Shown here one piece after another: positions 44,895 through 55,179 of a stretch of 64,000 nucleotides of DNA. This DNA comes from Algoriphagus terrigena DSM 22685. GTDB lineage: Bacteria > Bacteroidota > Bacteroidia > Cytophagales > Cyclobacteriaceae. A program made the translations under genes and the position numbers. The notes beneath the pieces are model-generated. The model saw only the letters and a list, made by a program, of their open reading frames with translations, did not search any database and had not been told where the DNA came from. The stretch's first letter is position 1, and each line of letters opens with the position of its first letter. The stretch is taken from the NCBI RefSeq assembly GCF_000429445.1, contig NZ_AUBW01000022.1:44420-108419 (forward strand). The letters are read 5' to 3'.

Positions 44895-46190
44895 ATGAGG
44901 GATGTCTCCGGACTAACCATGTTTTTCCCTCCGGTGTCGGTTGCCCGGAGCTTAAATGTCTTTTGGATCAGTGTGATCCTGTTTTCGGCCGGATATACCT
45001 TTTCTTCCAGCCTGTATTCTCTTGCAGCAATATTTCAGGGACTACAAATCATTGGATTAGTTGGTGTAGTATTCGCCTGCTTCAGTCTGGCAGGTTCAGA
45101 TAAAATAAGTGGCTACTTGCAGTTATTTCTAATAGTCTATATGCTCTGGCAGATTTTCTTTATGATTCGTGGTGATTACCAAGACATAAAGTACGAGGAT
45201 ATGAAGTCATTGATATTTAATGGCAACTATGGAGTTGCATGTGTTTTGATTCCATTGACAGTTTTACTACCCGTATCATTGATTAGTATCAAAAAGCTCA
45301 TTGATGCCTCGTTCATTTCGTTTTTTTTATACATTATTTTTTCAATTGTGTTATTGACGGACCTGCTTAATCCTGATCCGTTAGATGCCTTTTCAAGAGA
45401 AGCATTGGAGACTTCAGTTAAGTTTCTGGCTTTTCCAGCAGGATTTATCCTGTTGACATTTGATTTGCATTCCAACAGACGAAAAATATTTGCGTTGATC
45501 GTCTTTTTCCTTTCTATCGTGTTGGCGATTATTCGGGCTAGACGGGGAGTGCTGTTAATGGATGGGATCGTCGCCATATTTGCGTTCACTTTTTACTTTT
45601 TCAGGTCGTCAAAAAAAATCGGATGGGCATTGGCAATTGTCTATTTTATGGTGTTGGGATACCAGTTTTATACGTTGGAGTTTTCGCTAAAAAAGATTCA
45701 TTTTCTGGGAAACTTGTTTGACAAAGGGCTGGAAAATACGAGAACCTATGTAGAAGACTGTTTTTATTCCAGTATGACTCCCGTGGATTGGATTATTGGA
45801 AAGGGGTACAATACTGGCTATCGATGTCCGGGAATAGACGAGTCTGTTTTCGGAAGTAGTATAAGGAAAGTAATTGAGACTGATTATCTCCAATTGGTAC
45901 TTAACGGTGGAATGGTAAACCTGCTCTTGCTTTTAGCTATCATTCTTCCTGCGGTGTTCTTGGGATTTTTTAAGTCTTCAAACCTTTTTTGTAAAAAAGC
46001 CGCGACTTGGATTATGATTTGGCTTTTCTTTTTGTATCCATCAAACGGTTACACTTTTTCAATTTTTCATATCAGTATGTGGCTTATGGTTGCGTTATGT
46101 TACAACGCCAAGTTCAGGAGCTTATCCGATCAAGTAATCCTTAATTATTTTACTAAAGAAATTAAACAAAATACAAGTGGAAAAGCCTAG
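44895..46190 (+). CDS. Wzy-like O-antigen/exopolysaccharide polymerase
   Basis: The protein has 431 residues from the ATG at 44895, one base after the previous stop; an in-frame ATG at 44868 is an alternative. About 10-12 hydrophobic helices and a large extracytoplasmic segment between two late helices (about 270-345) give the Wzy topology. The sequence IIRARRGVLLMDGIVAIFAF fits the RxxxG-type motif seen in Wzy/WaaL proteins. Wzy proteins are poorly conserved, so the call rests on topology plus context between wzx and transferase genes. It overlaps the next gene by 14 bp. Confidence 0.8.
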   Translation: MRDVSGLTMFFPPVSVARSLNVFWISVILFSAGYTFSSSLYSLAAIFQGLQIIGLVGVVFACFSLAGSDKISGYLQLFLIVYMLWQIFFMIRGDYQDIKYEDMKSLIFNGNYGVACVLIPLTVLLPVSLISIKKLIDASFISFFLYIIFSIVLLTDLLNPDPLDAFSREALETSVKFLAFPAGFILLTFDLHSNRRKIFALIVFFLSIVLAIIRARRGVLLMDGIVAIFAFTFYFFRSSKKIGWALAIVYFMVLGYQFYTLEFSLKKIHFLGNLFDKGLENTRTYVEDCFYSSMTPVDWIIGKGYNTGYRCPGIDESVFGSSIRKVIETDYLQLVLNGGMVNLLLLLAIILPAVFLGFFKSSNLFCKKAATWIMIWLFFLYPSNGYTFSIFHISMWLMVALCYNAKFRSLSDQVILNYFTKEIKQNTSGKA

Positions 46191-47520
46191 AGTTCTGATT
46201 TTTGGTCAGTCTTTCAACTCAAATACAGGAGGTGGAATCACATTGTCTAATCTATTTCACGACTGGCCAAAGGAAGATTTGGCTGTCATAGTGACAAGCC
46301 ATGCCATAGACAATATCAGTGTCTCCTATTGTGATAATTATTATTTTATTGGAAGTGAAGAAAACAGCTGGAAATTTCCGTTCAAGTACTTCCAACGAAA
46401 TATGCCCTCGGGCCGATTGGACATCCGGAAATACACCAAAAAAGAGGTAGTGACCAGTAAAGCAAGCCTGAGAACCCGGTTTGTCAACCAAGTTTTTTAC
46501 CCGTTCCTTAATTGGACAGGATTGTTTCATGTCTTGTCGAAGATAAGCCTAACTGACGACCTGAAAGACTGGATCAGGGATTTTAACCCCGAAATTGTCT
46601 ACATCCAAGTCTCTACCAGAGACTCTCTCCAGTTCGGAATTGCCCTGGCGGAATATTTGAAAATCCCGGTAGTCTTACACCAAATGGATGACTGGCTAAA
46701 TTCAATCAGCTACGGTGGTGTGGCAAGTTCGTTCTGGAAAACAAAGATCAACAGCGAGTTTAAGGAACTTGTTGACCTATCGACACTTTGTCTGAGTATT
46801 TCGGATCAGATGGGAGACGAGTACCAGAAGAGGTTTGGTAAAAATTTTAAGACCTTTCATAATCCAGTTGATCTCAGTTTTTGGGATTCCGAGGAGGAAG
46901 CAATACAACTTAATCAAGAGGGAGTTACGGTATTGTATGCCGGAAGGACAGGTTTTGGCATTGGCAGCTCACTGAGAACTTTTGCGCAAGCGGTTGAGGA
47001 ACTACGGAAGGAGCACAATATTCCGGTCGAATTTTTTATTCAGACAGCAGAGCCACTTTCTTGGATCTCTGAATTTGAGGGCACCCATTATCGGGGTTTA
47101 GTGCCTTATTCGATGCTTCCCCGGCTGTTCCGGGGCTCTGATTTTTTGCTTTTGCCCTGCGATTTTTCTCCCAAATCAGTTGAATTTCTAAGATATTCGA
47201 TGCCTACCAAGGCTCCAGAATACATGATTTCCGGTGCGGTGACCATCTTGCTTGCTCCTCTGGAGACTGCGGTTCATCAATATGGTCTTTCGGAGAATTG
47301 GGCCTTTACGATCGGCAAAGACGACGTAGGATTGGTTAAAAAGGAGCTATTGCGATTGATTCAGGATCAAGAGCTTCAGAAAAAGATCTCTGAAAGAGCG
47401 ATTTATCTGGCGAAAACGAATCATGACAGTCTCACTATCAGGCAGAAATTTGCAAACGAATTCAAAGAGATTCTTAGGGATTCGGACAAGGCAAATGACA
47501 GCTACGTTTACTCGGATTGA
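46177..47520 (+). CDS. GT4-like glycosyltransferase, GTG start
   Basis: This 447-residue protein opens with the GTG at 46177 (protein start MEKPRVLIFGQSFNSNTGGGITLSNLF), a glycine-rich GT-B loop. The donor half has TVLYAGRTGFGIGSSLRTFAQAVEEL and VPYSMLPRLFRGSDFLLLPCDF. It is more divergent than its neighbours and lacks an obvious E-x7-E, but the GT-B layout is clear. It overlaps the polymerase gene by 14 bp, indicating coupled translation. Sugar specificity is unknown. Confidence 0.82.
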   Translation: MEKPRVLIFGQSFNSNTGGGITLSNLFHDWPKEDLAVIVTSHAIDNISVSYCDNYYFIGSEENSWKFPFKYFQRNMPSGRLDIRKYTKKEVVTSKASLRTRFVNQVFYPFLNWTGLFHVLSKISLTDDLKDWIRDFNPEIVYIQVSTRDSLQFGIALAEYLKIPVVLHQMDDWLNSISYGGVASSFWKTKINSEFKELVDLSTLCLSISDQMGDEYQKRFGKNFKTFHNPVDLSFWDSEEEAIQLNQEGVTVLYAGRTGFGIGSSLRTFAQAVEELRKEHNIPVEFFIQTAEPLSWISEFEGTHYRGLVPYSMLPRLFRGSDFLLLPCDFSPKSVEFLRYSMPTKAPEYMISGAVTILLAPLETAVHQYGLSENWAFTIGKDDVGLVKKELLRLIQDQELQKKISERAIYLAKTNHDSLTIRQKFANEFKEILRDSDKANDSYVYSD

Positions 47521-47548
47521 CAGGAAGACTATTTTATTTTTAGAAGAT

Positions 47549-48706
47549 ATGCATATTTTGATTTTGGGAGTATCACTTTACGAGGGGATGGCGGGTTCGG
47601 TAAGAGTCAGAAATCTTCTAGAACCTATGATCCAGACTAAAGGGGTCGTTTGGAGTAATCTTTTTTTCACCAAGTTGGCGGGAAACCAGATCGCCGTATC
47701 TGGGGACAACCTAAAGGAAGTAGAGGTGGAATTGTCCAGTCCTTTCTCTGTTTTCAGGTTTCTTCGTGATTCATTTCGCTTTATCCGGAAGAGAAAAATG
47801 TCGGGATCTCTCAATGTGTTTTATGCCTATGATACGCCGGATCTCAAAACTATTTTACCCATCCTGTACGCCAAGATGCTTGGGTACAAGATCATCTTGG
47901 ATATCGTTGAAGACAACAGCGTTGCGCTGAGTTTTGACGGAGTTATGAACCGGGTCCGCATTAAGAGTGGTCAATATCTTTTGGCCATGTCACCATATTT
48001 TGCCGATTTGGTAATCGCCATCTCCACTCATTTGAAGAGCAAACTTGATCATATCTACAATGACTTGTCGAGGGTACTCTACATTCCCGTCACGGTTGAC
48101 CTGAAAAAAATCCCATTCAATCCCACCTATCGGTCAAGGGCAGAGAAGGTGTTTTACGGAGGGTCGTTTGGAAAGAAAGATGGACTGGATGTATTGATCA
48201 AGGCTTTTTCAAAAGTTTCAGGAGAGTTTCCGCATGCGGAATTGATCTTGACTGGGAAGGGTGAGAATAAAAGGGACTTCAATGAAATAATGGAATTGAT
48301 AGCCTCCTCAAAAGCATCGTCCCAGATCAAATACTTGGGTTTTTTGAATTCCGAAGATTATCTGCGTACCCTTGGAGAATGCGATGTTTTCTGCGTAACT
48401 CGGAATAATTCAAAGGCGGCCAATACTGGTTTCCCCAGCAAACTCAGTGAATTTTTGGCCGCCGGCAAGGCGGTGATTGCCTCCTCGGTAGGAGATGTGG
48501 GTACAATTCTCACAAATGAAGAAAATGCGCTGCTGATCTCCCCGGAGGATGAAAAGGCCATGTACGATTCTCTAAAGCAGATATTTTTGGACAGTTCACT
48601 CATCGAAAGATTGGGGACAAGCGGGAGAAAAACTGCAGAGATGAATTTTGACAATCAGAAGTTTAGCAACCTGCTTTTTGAGCGATTAAAATTTTTGAAA
48701 AACTGA
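47549..48706 (+). CDS. GT4-type glycosyltransferase
   Basis: The protein has 385 residues from the ATG at 47549. This start is chosen over upstream in-frame starts that lie inside the preceding gene, because MHILILGVSLYEGMAGSVRVRNLLEP is the proper GT-B N-terminus. The donor domain contains KVFYGGSFGKKDGLDVLIKAFSKV and PSKLSEFLAAGKAVIASSVGDVGTI, with the second E-x7-E-like stretch. It probably adds a sugar to the lipid-linked repeat unit. It lies 28 bp downstream of the previous transferase. Confidence 0.9.
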   Translation: MHILILGVSLYEGMAGSVRVRNLLEPMIQTKGVVWSNLFFTKLAGNQIAVSGDNLKEVEVELSSPFSVFRFLRDSFRFIRKRKMSGSLNVFYAYDTPDLKTILPILYAKMLGYKIILDIVEDNSVALSFDGVMNRVRIKSGQYLLAMSPYFADLVIAISTHLKSKLDHIYNDLSRVLYIPVTVDLKKIPFNPTYRSRAEKVFYGGSFGKKDGLDVLIKAFSKVSGEFPHAELILTGKGENKRDFNEIMELIASSKASSQIKYLGFLNSEDYLRTLGECDVFCVTRNNSKAANTGFPSKLSEFLAAGKAVIASSVGDVGTILTNEENALLISPEDEKAMYDSLKQIFLDSSLIERLGTSGRKTAEMNFDNQKFSNLLFERLKFLKN

Positions 48707-48714
48707 TCGGTGAT

Positions 48715-49764
48715 ATGGAAAAGAAATTGAAAGTTGCAGTTTTATTGACTAATTCATATCTAACTTCCTATGGGGGGATTGGCCCTTTTGTAAGGAATTT
48801 GGATATAGATCTGAGAAACTACTTTGACCTATATTATTATTTTTTGCCGGAGAAATTGGAAAAAGTAAACTTGATCCCGCATCGGTTGCTTTTCGTCTTT
48901 TTCCTTCTGAGAAATTTTAGACAACTTAAGAATACAGATCTTATCGTCTCCCACAGTCCAGAGGGGTCTTTTGTGGCGACCTACACGTCCAAACCGCTGG
49001 TGCATATATTTCATGGAAATACCAATCCGATGGAGATCTCCAGATTCAGTTTTGGCAGGCATCTCAAGTGGGTCTTTGAGTACATCAATCAAGTAATTTA
49101 CTCTAAATCATTCTTGCTTTACTCAGTAGGTGAGAAGCGTCCCGGCGCAAAAAAGTTTGTCAATCCAATCTCTCACGAGGTGTCCGTTAAATCTTTATCC
49201 GAACGGGAGGGATTTATTTTTGCCGGTAGACTGGAAAAGGGAAAATGTATTCCAAAGATCATCGAAGCTTACAATTTCCTACCAGAACAGCTTAAGGCAC
49301 AGCACAAACTATATATCGCAGGCTCAGGGTCTGAGTTGGCTAACCTGAAGGAATTGGTGAAGAAATATGATCTGGACACCCATGTGGTTTTTTTGGGAAA
49401 CATGGACAACAGGTCTCTAATCGAGGTGACCTCACAGCGGAAGTTACTGCTGATGGCTTCCGCATTTGAAGGATTTCCGATGGCCATTGCTGAGGCGCTT
49501 TCGGTTGGAGTACCGGTCGTGAGTACCGCAGTGGGCGACATTCCCCAGTTTGTTGAAAGTGGATTTTCCGGCCTGCTTTACCCCACAGACTTTTCTCCCC
49601 GGGAATATGCGGATGGCATTGAAACGATGTTGGACGACTATGTCAGATATTCTGCTAATGCGTTGCTGGCCAGTCGTCCATTTGATGCCAAGGAAGTTAC
49701 TAAAGGATTCGCCGAGGATATTCTCCTGGGATTGAGAACCATCAGTTTATCGAAAGTCGCCTAA
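48715..49764 (+). CDS. GT4-type glycosyltransferase
   Basis: This 349-residue GT-B enzyme has SYGGIGPFVRNLDIDLRNYF in the N-terminal domain and FAGRLEKGKCIPKIIEAYNFLP and FEGFPMAIAEALSVGVPVVSTAVGDIPQFVESG in the donor domain. The latter is a complete GT4 E-x7-E motif. It begins 8 bp after the previous stop. Donor and acceptor are not deducible. Confidence 0.93.
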   Translation: MEKKLKVAVLLTNSYLTSYGGIGPFVRNLDIDLRNYFDLYYYFLPEKLEKVNLIPHRLLFVFFLLRNFRQLKNTDLIVSHSPEGSFVATYTSKPLVHIFHGNTNPMEISRFSFGRHLKWVFEYINQVIYSKSFLLYSVGEKRPGAKKFVNPISHEVSVKSLSEREGFIFAGRLEKGKCIPKIIEAYNFLPEQLKAQHKLYIAGSGSELANLKELVKKYDLDTHVVFLGNMDNRSLIEVTSQRKLLLMASAFEGFPMAIAEALSVGVPVVSTAVGDIPQFVESGFSGLLYPTDFSPREYADGIETMLDDYVRYSANALLASRPFDAKEVTKGFAEDILLGLRTISLSKVA

Positions 49765-49768
49765 GATT

Positions 49769-50929
49769 ATGAATAGAATCTGTTTGGATGTGACCAACAT
49801 CTCGCCCGGTAAAGGGGGAGCAGGAGGGGGCATCACCACGTACGCCAAGAATTTACTTTTGGGATTGGACAATTTGCTGAAGGACGCTGAAAGCCAGAAA
49901 GTCGATATGCTTGCGATCGGACACAAAGATTTTCTCCGTGATCTGAAATTGGATCGAATTCAGAAAGTCTACAGGAATGTGGACAATCAGTCCTTTGTGA
50001 AGAGAAATTACTGGCTTCATGTATCCCTGCCCAGTTATTTGAGAAAAAATCAGATCCAGGTTCTTCATCGTGTAATTCCTGAATTGCCCTTGGTTAAGTC
50101 TTCCAAGTATGTGATGACACTGCATGACTTCATGTTTGATTTTTATCTCGAAACTCCAGCACTCAAAAAATATCTTGGAAACGTAAATCAACTGAAGTTT
50201 TTGTTTCTCAGGATGCTGATGCGTTTGGGGGTGTCCAATCACGACACTATCCTGATGCCTTCTTCGTCCATTGCCAAGGAAGCGAGAGAAAGATTCCCAG
50301 ATAAATCCCTGAATTACAAAGTGACCAAACTGGCCACCAATCGAACTGTGATTGAGAGCAAATCGAACGGGAGCCAAGGACCGGAAATTTTGCTGGGGTA
50401 TGTTGCGGGCTTTTATCCGCACAAGGGCCACAAACAAGCTATCCAACTGATGAAGATTCTCAAGGAATCTGATCGGGGGAGAAATGTGAAATTGTTCTTT
50501 AGAGGGAGCGCGGTTTATCAGAATTATTACGAAGAGATTAAAGTGCTAATTGTAAATGAAGGATTGAGTGACAGTATTTTTATGGAAGGGTTTGACCCGA
50601 ATATAACAATTGAGGAAATTTATAAAAAGTATACTGCGACGCTCTTGCTTTCCGAGTATGAAGGATTTGGATTGCCCGTGCTGGAATCCCAAACTTTTGC
50701 CAAGCCCGTGATCTGCTCTGACATTCCGGTTTTTAAGGAAAATCTAAAAGACTCGGCCATTTATCTCAATAACAATCCAACACGCCAGGAAATCGAGATG
50801 TTGTTGGATAAACTTTACGATAGTGAATATCTCGATCGCCTTGTGGAAAAAGGAAATGAGAATACTTCAAATTATTCTTGGACTACGACCTGCCGGGAAA
50901 CATGGGATAGTTATTTAAACTTGCTGTAG
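49769..50929 (+). CDS. GT4-type glycosyltransferase, last gene of the operon
   Basis: The 386-residue protein has the N-terminal glycine-rich loop PGKGGAGGGITTYAKNLLLGLDN and the donor domain EILLGYVAGFYPHKGHKQAIQLMKIL followed by YEGFGLPVLESQTFAKPVICSDIPVFKE, a clear E-x7-E pattern of mannosyl/fucosyl-type GT4 enzymes. It starts 4 bp after the previous stop and is followed by a strong bidirectional terminator, so it closes the plus-strand cluster. Confidence 0.93.
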   Translation: MNRICLDVTNISPGKGGAGGGITTYAKNLLLGLDNLLKDAESQKVDMLAIGHKDFLRDLKLDRIQKVYRNVDNQSFVKRNYWLHVSLPSYLRKNQIQVLHRVIPELPLVKSSKYVMTLHDFMFDFYLETPALKKYLGNVNQLKFLFLRMLMRLGVSNHDTILMPSSSIAKEARERFPDKSLNYKVTKLATNRTVIESKSNGSQGPEILLGYVAGFYPHKGHKQAIQLMKILKESDRGRNVKLFFRGSAVYQNYYEEIKVLIVNEGLSDSIFMEGFDPNITIEEIYKKYTATLLLSEYEGFGLPVLESQTFAKPVICSDIPVFKENLKDSAIYLNNNPTRQEIEMLLDKLYDSEYLDRLVEKGNENTSNYSWTTTCRETWDSYLNLL

Positions 50930-50994
50930 GATTATTAGGCGTTTCAGCTGAGGTTTGGAGTGAATAATTAAATCTAATTTGCTCACAATACACA

Positions 50995-51031
50995 TAAAAA
51001 AAAGGGGCGAAACTTCCGCCCCTTCTTTTTT
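50995..51031. terminator. Bidirectional intrinsic terminator
   Basis: Arms AAGGGGCG (51002-51009) and CGCCCCTT (51017-51024) are exact complements around a 7-nt loop. They are flanked by an A tract on the left and CTTTTTTCG on the right. It lies between convergent genes ending at 50929 (plus) and 51051 (minus) and can stop both. Confidence 0.9.
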
Positions 51032-51050
51032 CGTTTCTCTGCAGATTCCA

Positions 51051-54000
51051 TCAAATCTTAATCAGCTTTCGAGTTTGGAAGATTTTGTTTCCAAATGCTA
51101 ATTTCACCACATATATTCCAGGTTTAAGGAAAGAAAGGTTTAATGTGATGGTTTCCTGATTAGTGTTAAAGTCTGAAGTGAAGAGCTCGACACCTCTGAG
51201 GTCGACGACAGATACTTTGCCCCCCCAATCTTCTGGATAACCGTCGAAGTAGAGATTGAGATCAGAACTGGTCGGGTTTGGTCCCATTTTAATACCGTAA
51301 CCGCTAGTGCCGTTTTCAGAGATTGAAGCAGTCCCGCCCTCCATTTGATTCGCGACAGAATCCAGCTGGGTGTCAGTGCCTGTGCTGTCGGATGCTCCGC
51401 TGGTTCTTGAGTTTGGCGAAACTACCTTGAACCTTACAGGTTCAGAATCTATCACATTGCCATTTGAATCAGTGATCCGGGCGGAGGCAAAATATTCTCC
51501 AAGTTCGATCTTGGTCCAACTGAACTGGTTTGAATTGGAAACTGAAACCAATGGAAGATACCAGTTGAAGAATTCCACCTTGCTGACAGACTCCGATGGG
51601 CTTGCTTTCAGTACGACTGGGTCACTACCCAATACAAAAACCTGGTTATCGGTTGGAGAACTCATTACGACCGTCGCCACAGCAGGAGTGGAAGCTGCCT
51701 TATCCAGCTCGCTGCTTGAACTCGTAGCTCCGACCACCTGAAACTTGACTGTATTTGAAGTCGTCGATCTACCGCTTACATCGGTAACCACCGCATGAAT
51801 CTGATAACTACCCACCTCTATCTTAGTCCAATCAAACTCAAAGGGAGAGGAATTGACAGCTACTAACGGGGATCCCCAGTTGTAAAACTGAATCGTTTTG
51901 ACTGCGGATGGATCTGTCACGTCTGCTTTTAGTTTCACGGTTTGCTGACCGAGGGTAAACGTTTGATTGTTTAATGGTTGGCTTACATTGATTCCTACAT
52001 TTATAGAAGGGGCGGCGCTGGCAGTCGCGGCTTTGACCGTGAACTTTACCGCCGGAGTCGTGTAGATATTTCCATTACTGTCAGTAACTTTTGCACTGAT
52101 GCTATAAGTGTCAGGCTCTACCTTGGTCCAAGGGAATTCGAAAGTACCTGAAGTGACAGAGACCAAAGGATATCCCCAGTTAAAGAACTCGACCTTTTGG
52201 ATGGTCAGCCCTGAAGTGGGAGCGTTGGTTTTTAAAACTACTTGTTGCGTCCCCAAGTCAATGGTTGAATTATTTACAGGAGAGACCATTTGAGCACTAA
52301 AAGAGGGGAGGAGTGCCTTTTCTTCATCTTTTACCGTGAAATTGACCGCGATAGAAGTTGCACTCAAGTTTCCCTCATCAATCACCTTGGCATGGACCTT
52401 ATAAGTTCCGTTTTGGATCGAGCTCCAGTTATAGGAATAGGGTGCTGCAGTGACGGTGGACAAAAGCGTGGTCCCGTTATAAAACTCTACTTCCTTAATC
52501 TTTCCCTCCGGATCCTGAGCGTTTGCTACCAGTTCCACGGGATTGACACCCCTGATGAATGTTTGACCCTCAGTCGGCTTAGACAGTGAGATGGTAGGTG
52601 CTTTATTTTCTACCGGTGTAGTAGCGCCGGATACCTTTGCCAATAGCACTGAACCGTAAGCAGGTACAGAGATGGCACTACTGAACGTCTCATTTTTTGC
52701 ATTCACATAGGTGCCGGAAAGTGATTTTTGCACTGCAGTGCCGGTTGGATTGTGTGCAAAGAATATCAGAGATTCTTTACTGATATCCTCGGTTGTCACC
52801 CGGCTTATCTTAATATTGTCCAACAGGAGTTCAGAGATCGTTGGTGGAAATCGAAATACAATGCTTTCGTTGCTTTTTGCGACGAGCGAGGTCAGGAGAA
52901 TTTTATTGTTTTTGGCTGTTAAGGTGGTAGAGACTTTTCCGTTGCTGACCCCCTTGTCCAAATTGAATGTACCTTCGAGGAATAATTCAACAGGGATATT
53001 TGCCGGCGTGCCCTTCATGTCAAACTCGATCAAAAACTTTTGTCCGGTCTGGACAGCTCCGATTTGTAAGTATGCCGTTGCATTATTGGTTGAATTTGGC
53101 ACCAGTTTCAGCGTTCCACCAGAGATCCCGCTTGACGCCAGTTGTGAAGAAGCTCCATATACACCCGAGACGATGGAAGTATTGCTGCTAAAGGTACTTT
53201 CTTTGATCAACGTTGAGGAAGTGACATTGTAGGTAGGGACATTCAATGCAGGCCGCAAAGAATTTGCGTCGTATCCGAAGTTGGTAGCCCAGTTGCTTAG
53301 ATTTCGGCTGACACCGGAAGGACCATCGGCTGAGCCTTTGGTGAGGATGAAGAAGTCATGATTAAATGGATCGAGAAAGTAATTAGAACTAAAAGATCCA
53401 ACCGACCCGATGTCATTTAGAGCGGAGTAAACTGAGTAAACTTGATCTGTCTTCTCTACGGACGAAAATTGATTCCTAGAGACTGTTATATTTCTGATTG
53501 GGTCTCCCATGAAATCATGTGTCAACTGCAATTGGCTTTTTGCCTTGTAGAACAGGTTTTCAACGATCGTGATATTGTTGGCATTGTGCAGATAGATGCC
53601 CTTGCCGGTTACGAATGCAACAGTATTTTTGGACACGGTTACTCCAGCACTGTTGTCATCCAGATAGATTCCCTCTGCCATATCCACTTCCTCGAGCGTT
53701 CCGAGTTTGGTACCTTTCCCGTTAAGGATAATGTTTCCGGTGATTTCTCGCCCCACATTGTTCCTGTCCCTAAAGCCATCTGAGTTGGTATAAATCCCGC
53801 CTCCGTCTTGCTTATAAAGGCAGAAATCATCAATATAGTTGTTTACCACTTTGGTATTGCTTCCGCCGAAATGTATCCCGTTAAATCCCGATTTGATCAA
53901 GGTGTTTTTCTCGATCAAGCTCCCATCACCGTCACTGGCAAGGAAAATTCCGACCCCGGACAGATCGCTGCTCCGGGCCATACCCTGAAATGGAAAAGTG

Positions 54001-55124
54001 TTGGTCAGCTTATTGCCAAGGATTATAGCTCCCGGAGCGCCATAGGTTATATAGATCCCCGAATTCAGCGCATAGTTAATTTGATTATTTTGAACTACGA
54101 AGCCTTTGATATCTGAGGAGTTGATTGCATTTTCGCCCGCATATTCCAGCAGACAGTTTTCGATCTTCACATTCTCACTTTTGGAAATATTCAGCAAATG
54201 ACTGTTTGATCCCTTAAAATGGAGGTTGGAAAAGGAAAGATTGGTGGTATACTGGCTGTTTGTGACTAGGTTATCAAGTGTGGCGACCGACACATTCACC
54301 GTACTTACATTGAGTCCGGATAAGTTGACTGTAAATTTTTTAGTATTTGGGTCATAACTCCATTCGCCGGCTAAGTCCAAAAGAGAGGGATGATTTTGCA
54401 AGAAATAGCCATAGTTCTTCTGCGGAGAATAGGGGCTTTCGTTCGCTTTGAATGAAATTGTCGATCCGCCGATAGTAGAAATGGCATGCCGGTCAATAAT
54501 CCAGTTGTTTTTACGGATAACGACGTCACCGGAGGTTCCGTTATAAGGATTGGAAGGGGTAGTGATACTTGTATTTGAATTAACGTTTGAGATCCTTAGA
54601 TATCCTCCGTCAGCAGCTCCGGCGTTTGGATATCTTCCGACTTCTTTAATCTGGTCGTTGATCAATGCCACTTGCATCCTGCTGAGATTGAATGCACTCA
54701 AGTCTGCTTCATATTTGCCACTTCCAATTGAAATCAAATTGGTGAGTTTGACCAGTGAGGATATAATAGGTTTAGCTCCGGTTCCATAAGATGTGAACAG
54801 GATCGGGGCGCCCGCAGATCCAGATTTGGTGATCTTGATGGTTCCATAAAATACATCTCCGGTCTTAAAGAAGATTCGGTCACCGCCTTTAAGCAAACTT
54901 GAAATTGTATTTAGCTTGTCAATAGATTTCCACGGAGTGGCTGAATTCTGGGCTTCGATCGCACTCCTAGAATCGTTTCCAGAACTAGACGACAGATAAT
55001 AATCCGTGGCGTTTCCGATTTGCACAAAGCTGGTGAGGAACAAAAGGGTGAGGATGAGGCGGCTCTTTTTGAAAGGTAGCGCATACTTTTCCCTGCAGAT
55101 GCTGATGAAATGGGAGGTTTTCAT
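51051..55124 (-). CDS. Secreted beta-helix/Ig-repeat protein with T9SS sorting domain (paralogue A)
   Basis: This 1357-residue protein has an N-terminal signal (LILTLLFLTSFVQIGNA). The opening segment DYYLSSSSGNDSRSAIEAQ...PWKSIDKLN is typical of right-handed beta-helix proteins, and PbH1-like coils rich in Asn and Ile lie at about 300-600. Four Ig-like (Big_17-type) modules of about 90 residues follow (about 865-1245), three of them with a recurring FNWxxPL turn. The C-terminal type A sorting domain starts near YGIKMGPNPTSSDLNL and ends GIYVVKLAFGNKIFQTRKLIKI. Export through the type IX system is expected. A lyase, epimerase or adhesin role on the locus polysaccharide is possible; no catalytic site is proven. 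Confidence 0.9.
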   Translation of the reverse strand: MKTSHFISICREKYALPFKKSRLILTLLFLTSFVQIGNATDYYLSSSSGNDSRSAIEAQNSATPWKSIDKLNTISSLLKGGDRIFFKTGDVFYGTIKITKSGSAGAPILFTSYGTGAKPIISSLVKLTNLISIGSGKYEADLSAFNLSRMQVALINDQIKEVGRYPNAGAADGGYLRISNVNSNTSITTPSNPYNGTSGDVVIRKNNWIIDRHAISTIGGSTISFKANESPYSPQKNYGYFLQNHPSLLDLAGEWSYDPNTKKFTVNLSGLNVSTVNVSVATLDNLVTNSQYTTNLSFSNLHFKGSNSHLLNISKSENVKIENCLLEYAGENAINSSDIKGFVVQNNQINYALNSGIYITYGAPGAIILGNKLTNTFPFQGMARSSDLSGVGIFLASDGDGSLIEKNTLIKSGFNGIHFGGSNTKVVNNYIDDFCLYKQDGGGIYTNSDGFRDRNNVGREITGNIILNGKGTKLGTLEEVDMAEGIYLDDNSAGVTVSKNTVAFVTGKGIYLHNANNITIVENLFYKAKSQLQLTHDFMGDPIRNITVSRNQFSSVEKTDQVYSVYSALNDIGSVGSFSSNYFLDPFNHDFFILTKGSADGPSGVSRNLSNWATNFGYDANSLRPALNVPTYNVTSSTLIKESTFSSNTSIVSGVYGASSQLASSGISGGTLKLVPNSTNNATAYLQIGAVQTGQKFLIEFDMKGTPANIPVELFLEGTFNLDKGVSNGKVSTTLTAKNNKILLTSLVAKSNESIVFRFPPTISELLLDNIKISRVTTEDISKESLIFFAHNPTGTAVQKSLSGTYVNAKNETFSSAISVPAYGSVLLAKVSGATTPVENKAPTISLSKPTEGQTFIRGVNPVELVANAQDPEGKIKEVEFYNGTTLLSTVTAAPYSYNWSSIQNGTYKVHAKVIDEGNLSATSIAVNFTVKDEEKALLPSFSAQMVSPVNNSTIDLGTQQVVLKTNAPTSGLTIQKVEFFNWGYPLVSVTSGTFEFPWTKVEPDTYSISAKVTDSNGNIYTTPAVKFTVKAATASAAPSINVGINVSQPLNNQTFTLGQQTVKLKADVTDPSAVKTIQFYNWGSPLVAVNSSPFEFDWTKIEVGSYQIHAVVTDVSGRSTTSNTVKFQVVGATSSSSELDKAASTPAVATVVMSSPTDNQVFVLGSDPVVLKASPSESVSKVEFFNWYLPLVSVSNSNQFSWTKIELGEYFASARITDSNGNVIDSEPVRFKVVSPNSRTSGASDSTGTDTQLDSVANQMEGGTASISENGTSGYGIKMGPNPTSSDLNLYFDGYPEDWGGKVSVVDLRGVELFTSDFNTNQETITLNLSFLKPGIYVVKLAFGNKIFQTRKLIKI

Positions 55125-55144
55125 GTCTATGGGTTAATAGGAAA

Positions 55145-55179
55145 TTAGGGTGATACTCAATAATTATATATTAGGGTGA
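55145..55179. promoter_or_regulatory. Direct repeats TTAGGGTGA upstream of paralogue A
   Basis: Two identical nonamers, 55145-55153 and 55171-55179, start 26 bp apart (about 2.5 helical turns) and lie 21-55 bp before the start at 55124. Position suggests a regulator site or core promoter region; no known motif is matched and the call is tentative. Confidence 0.3.
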
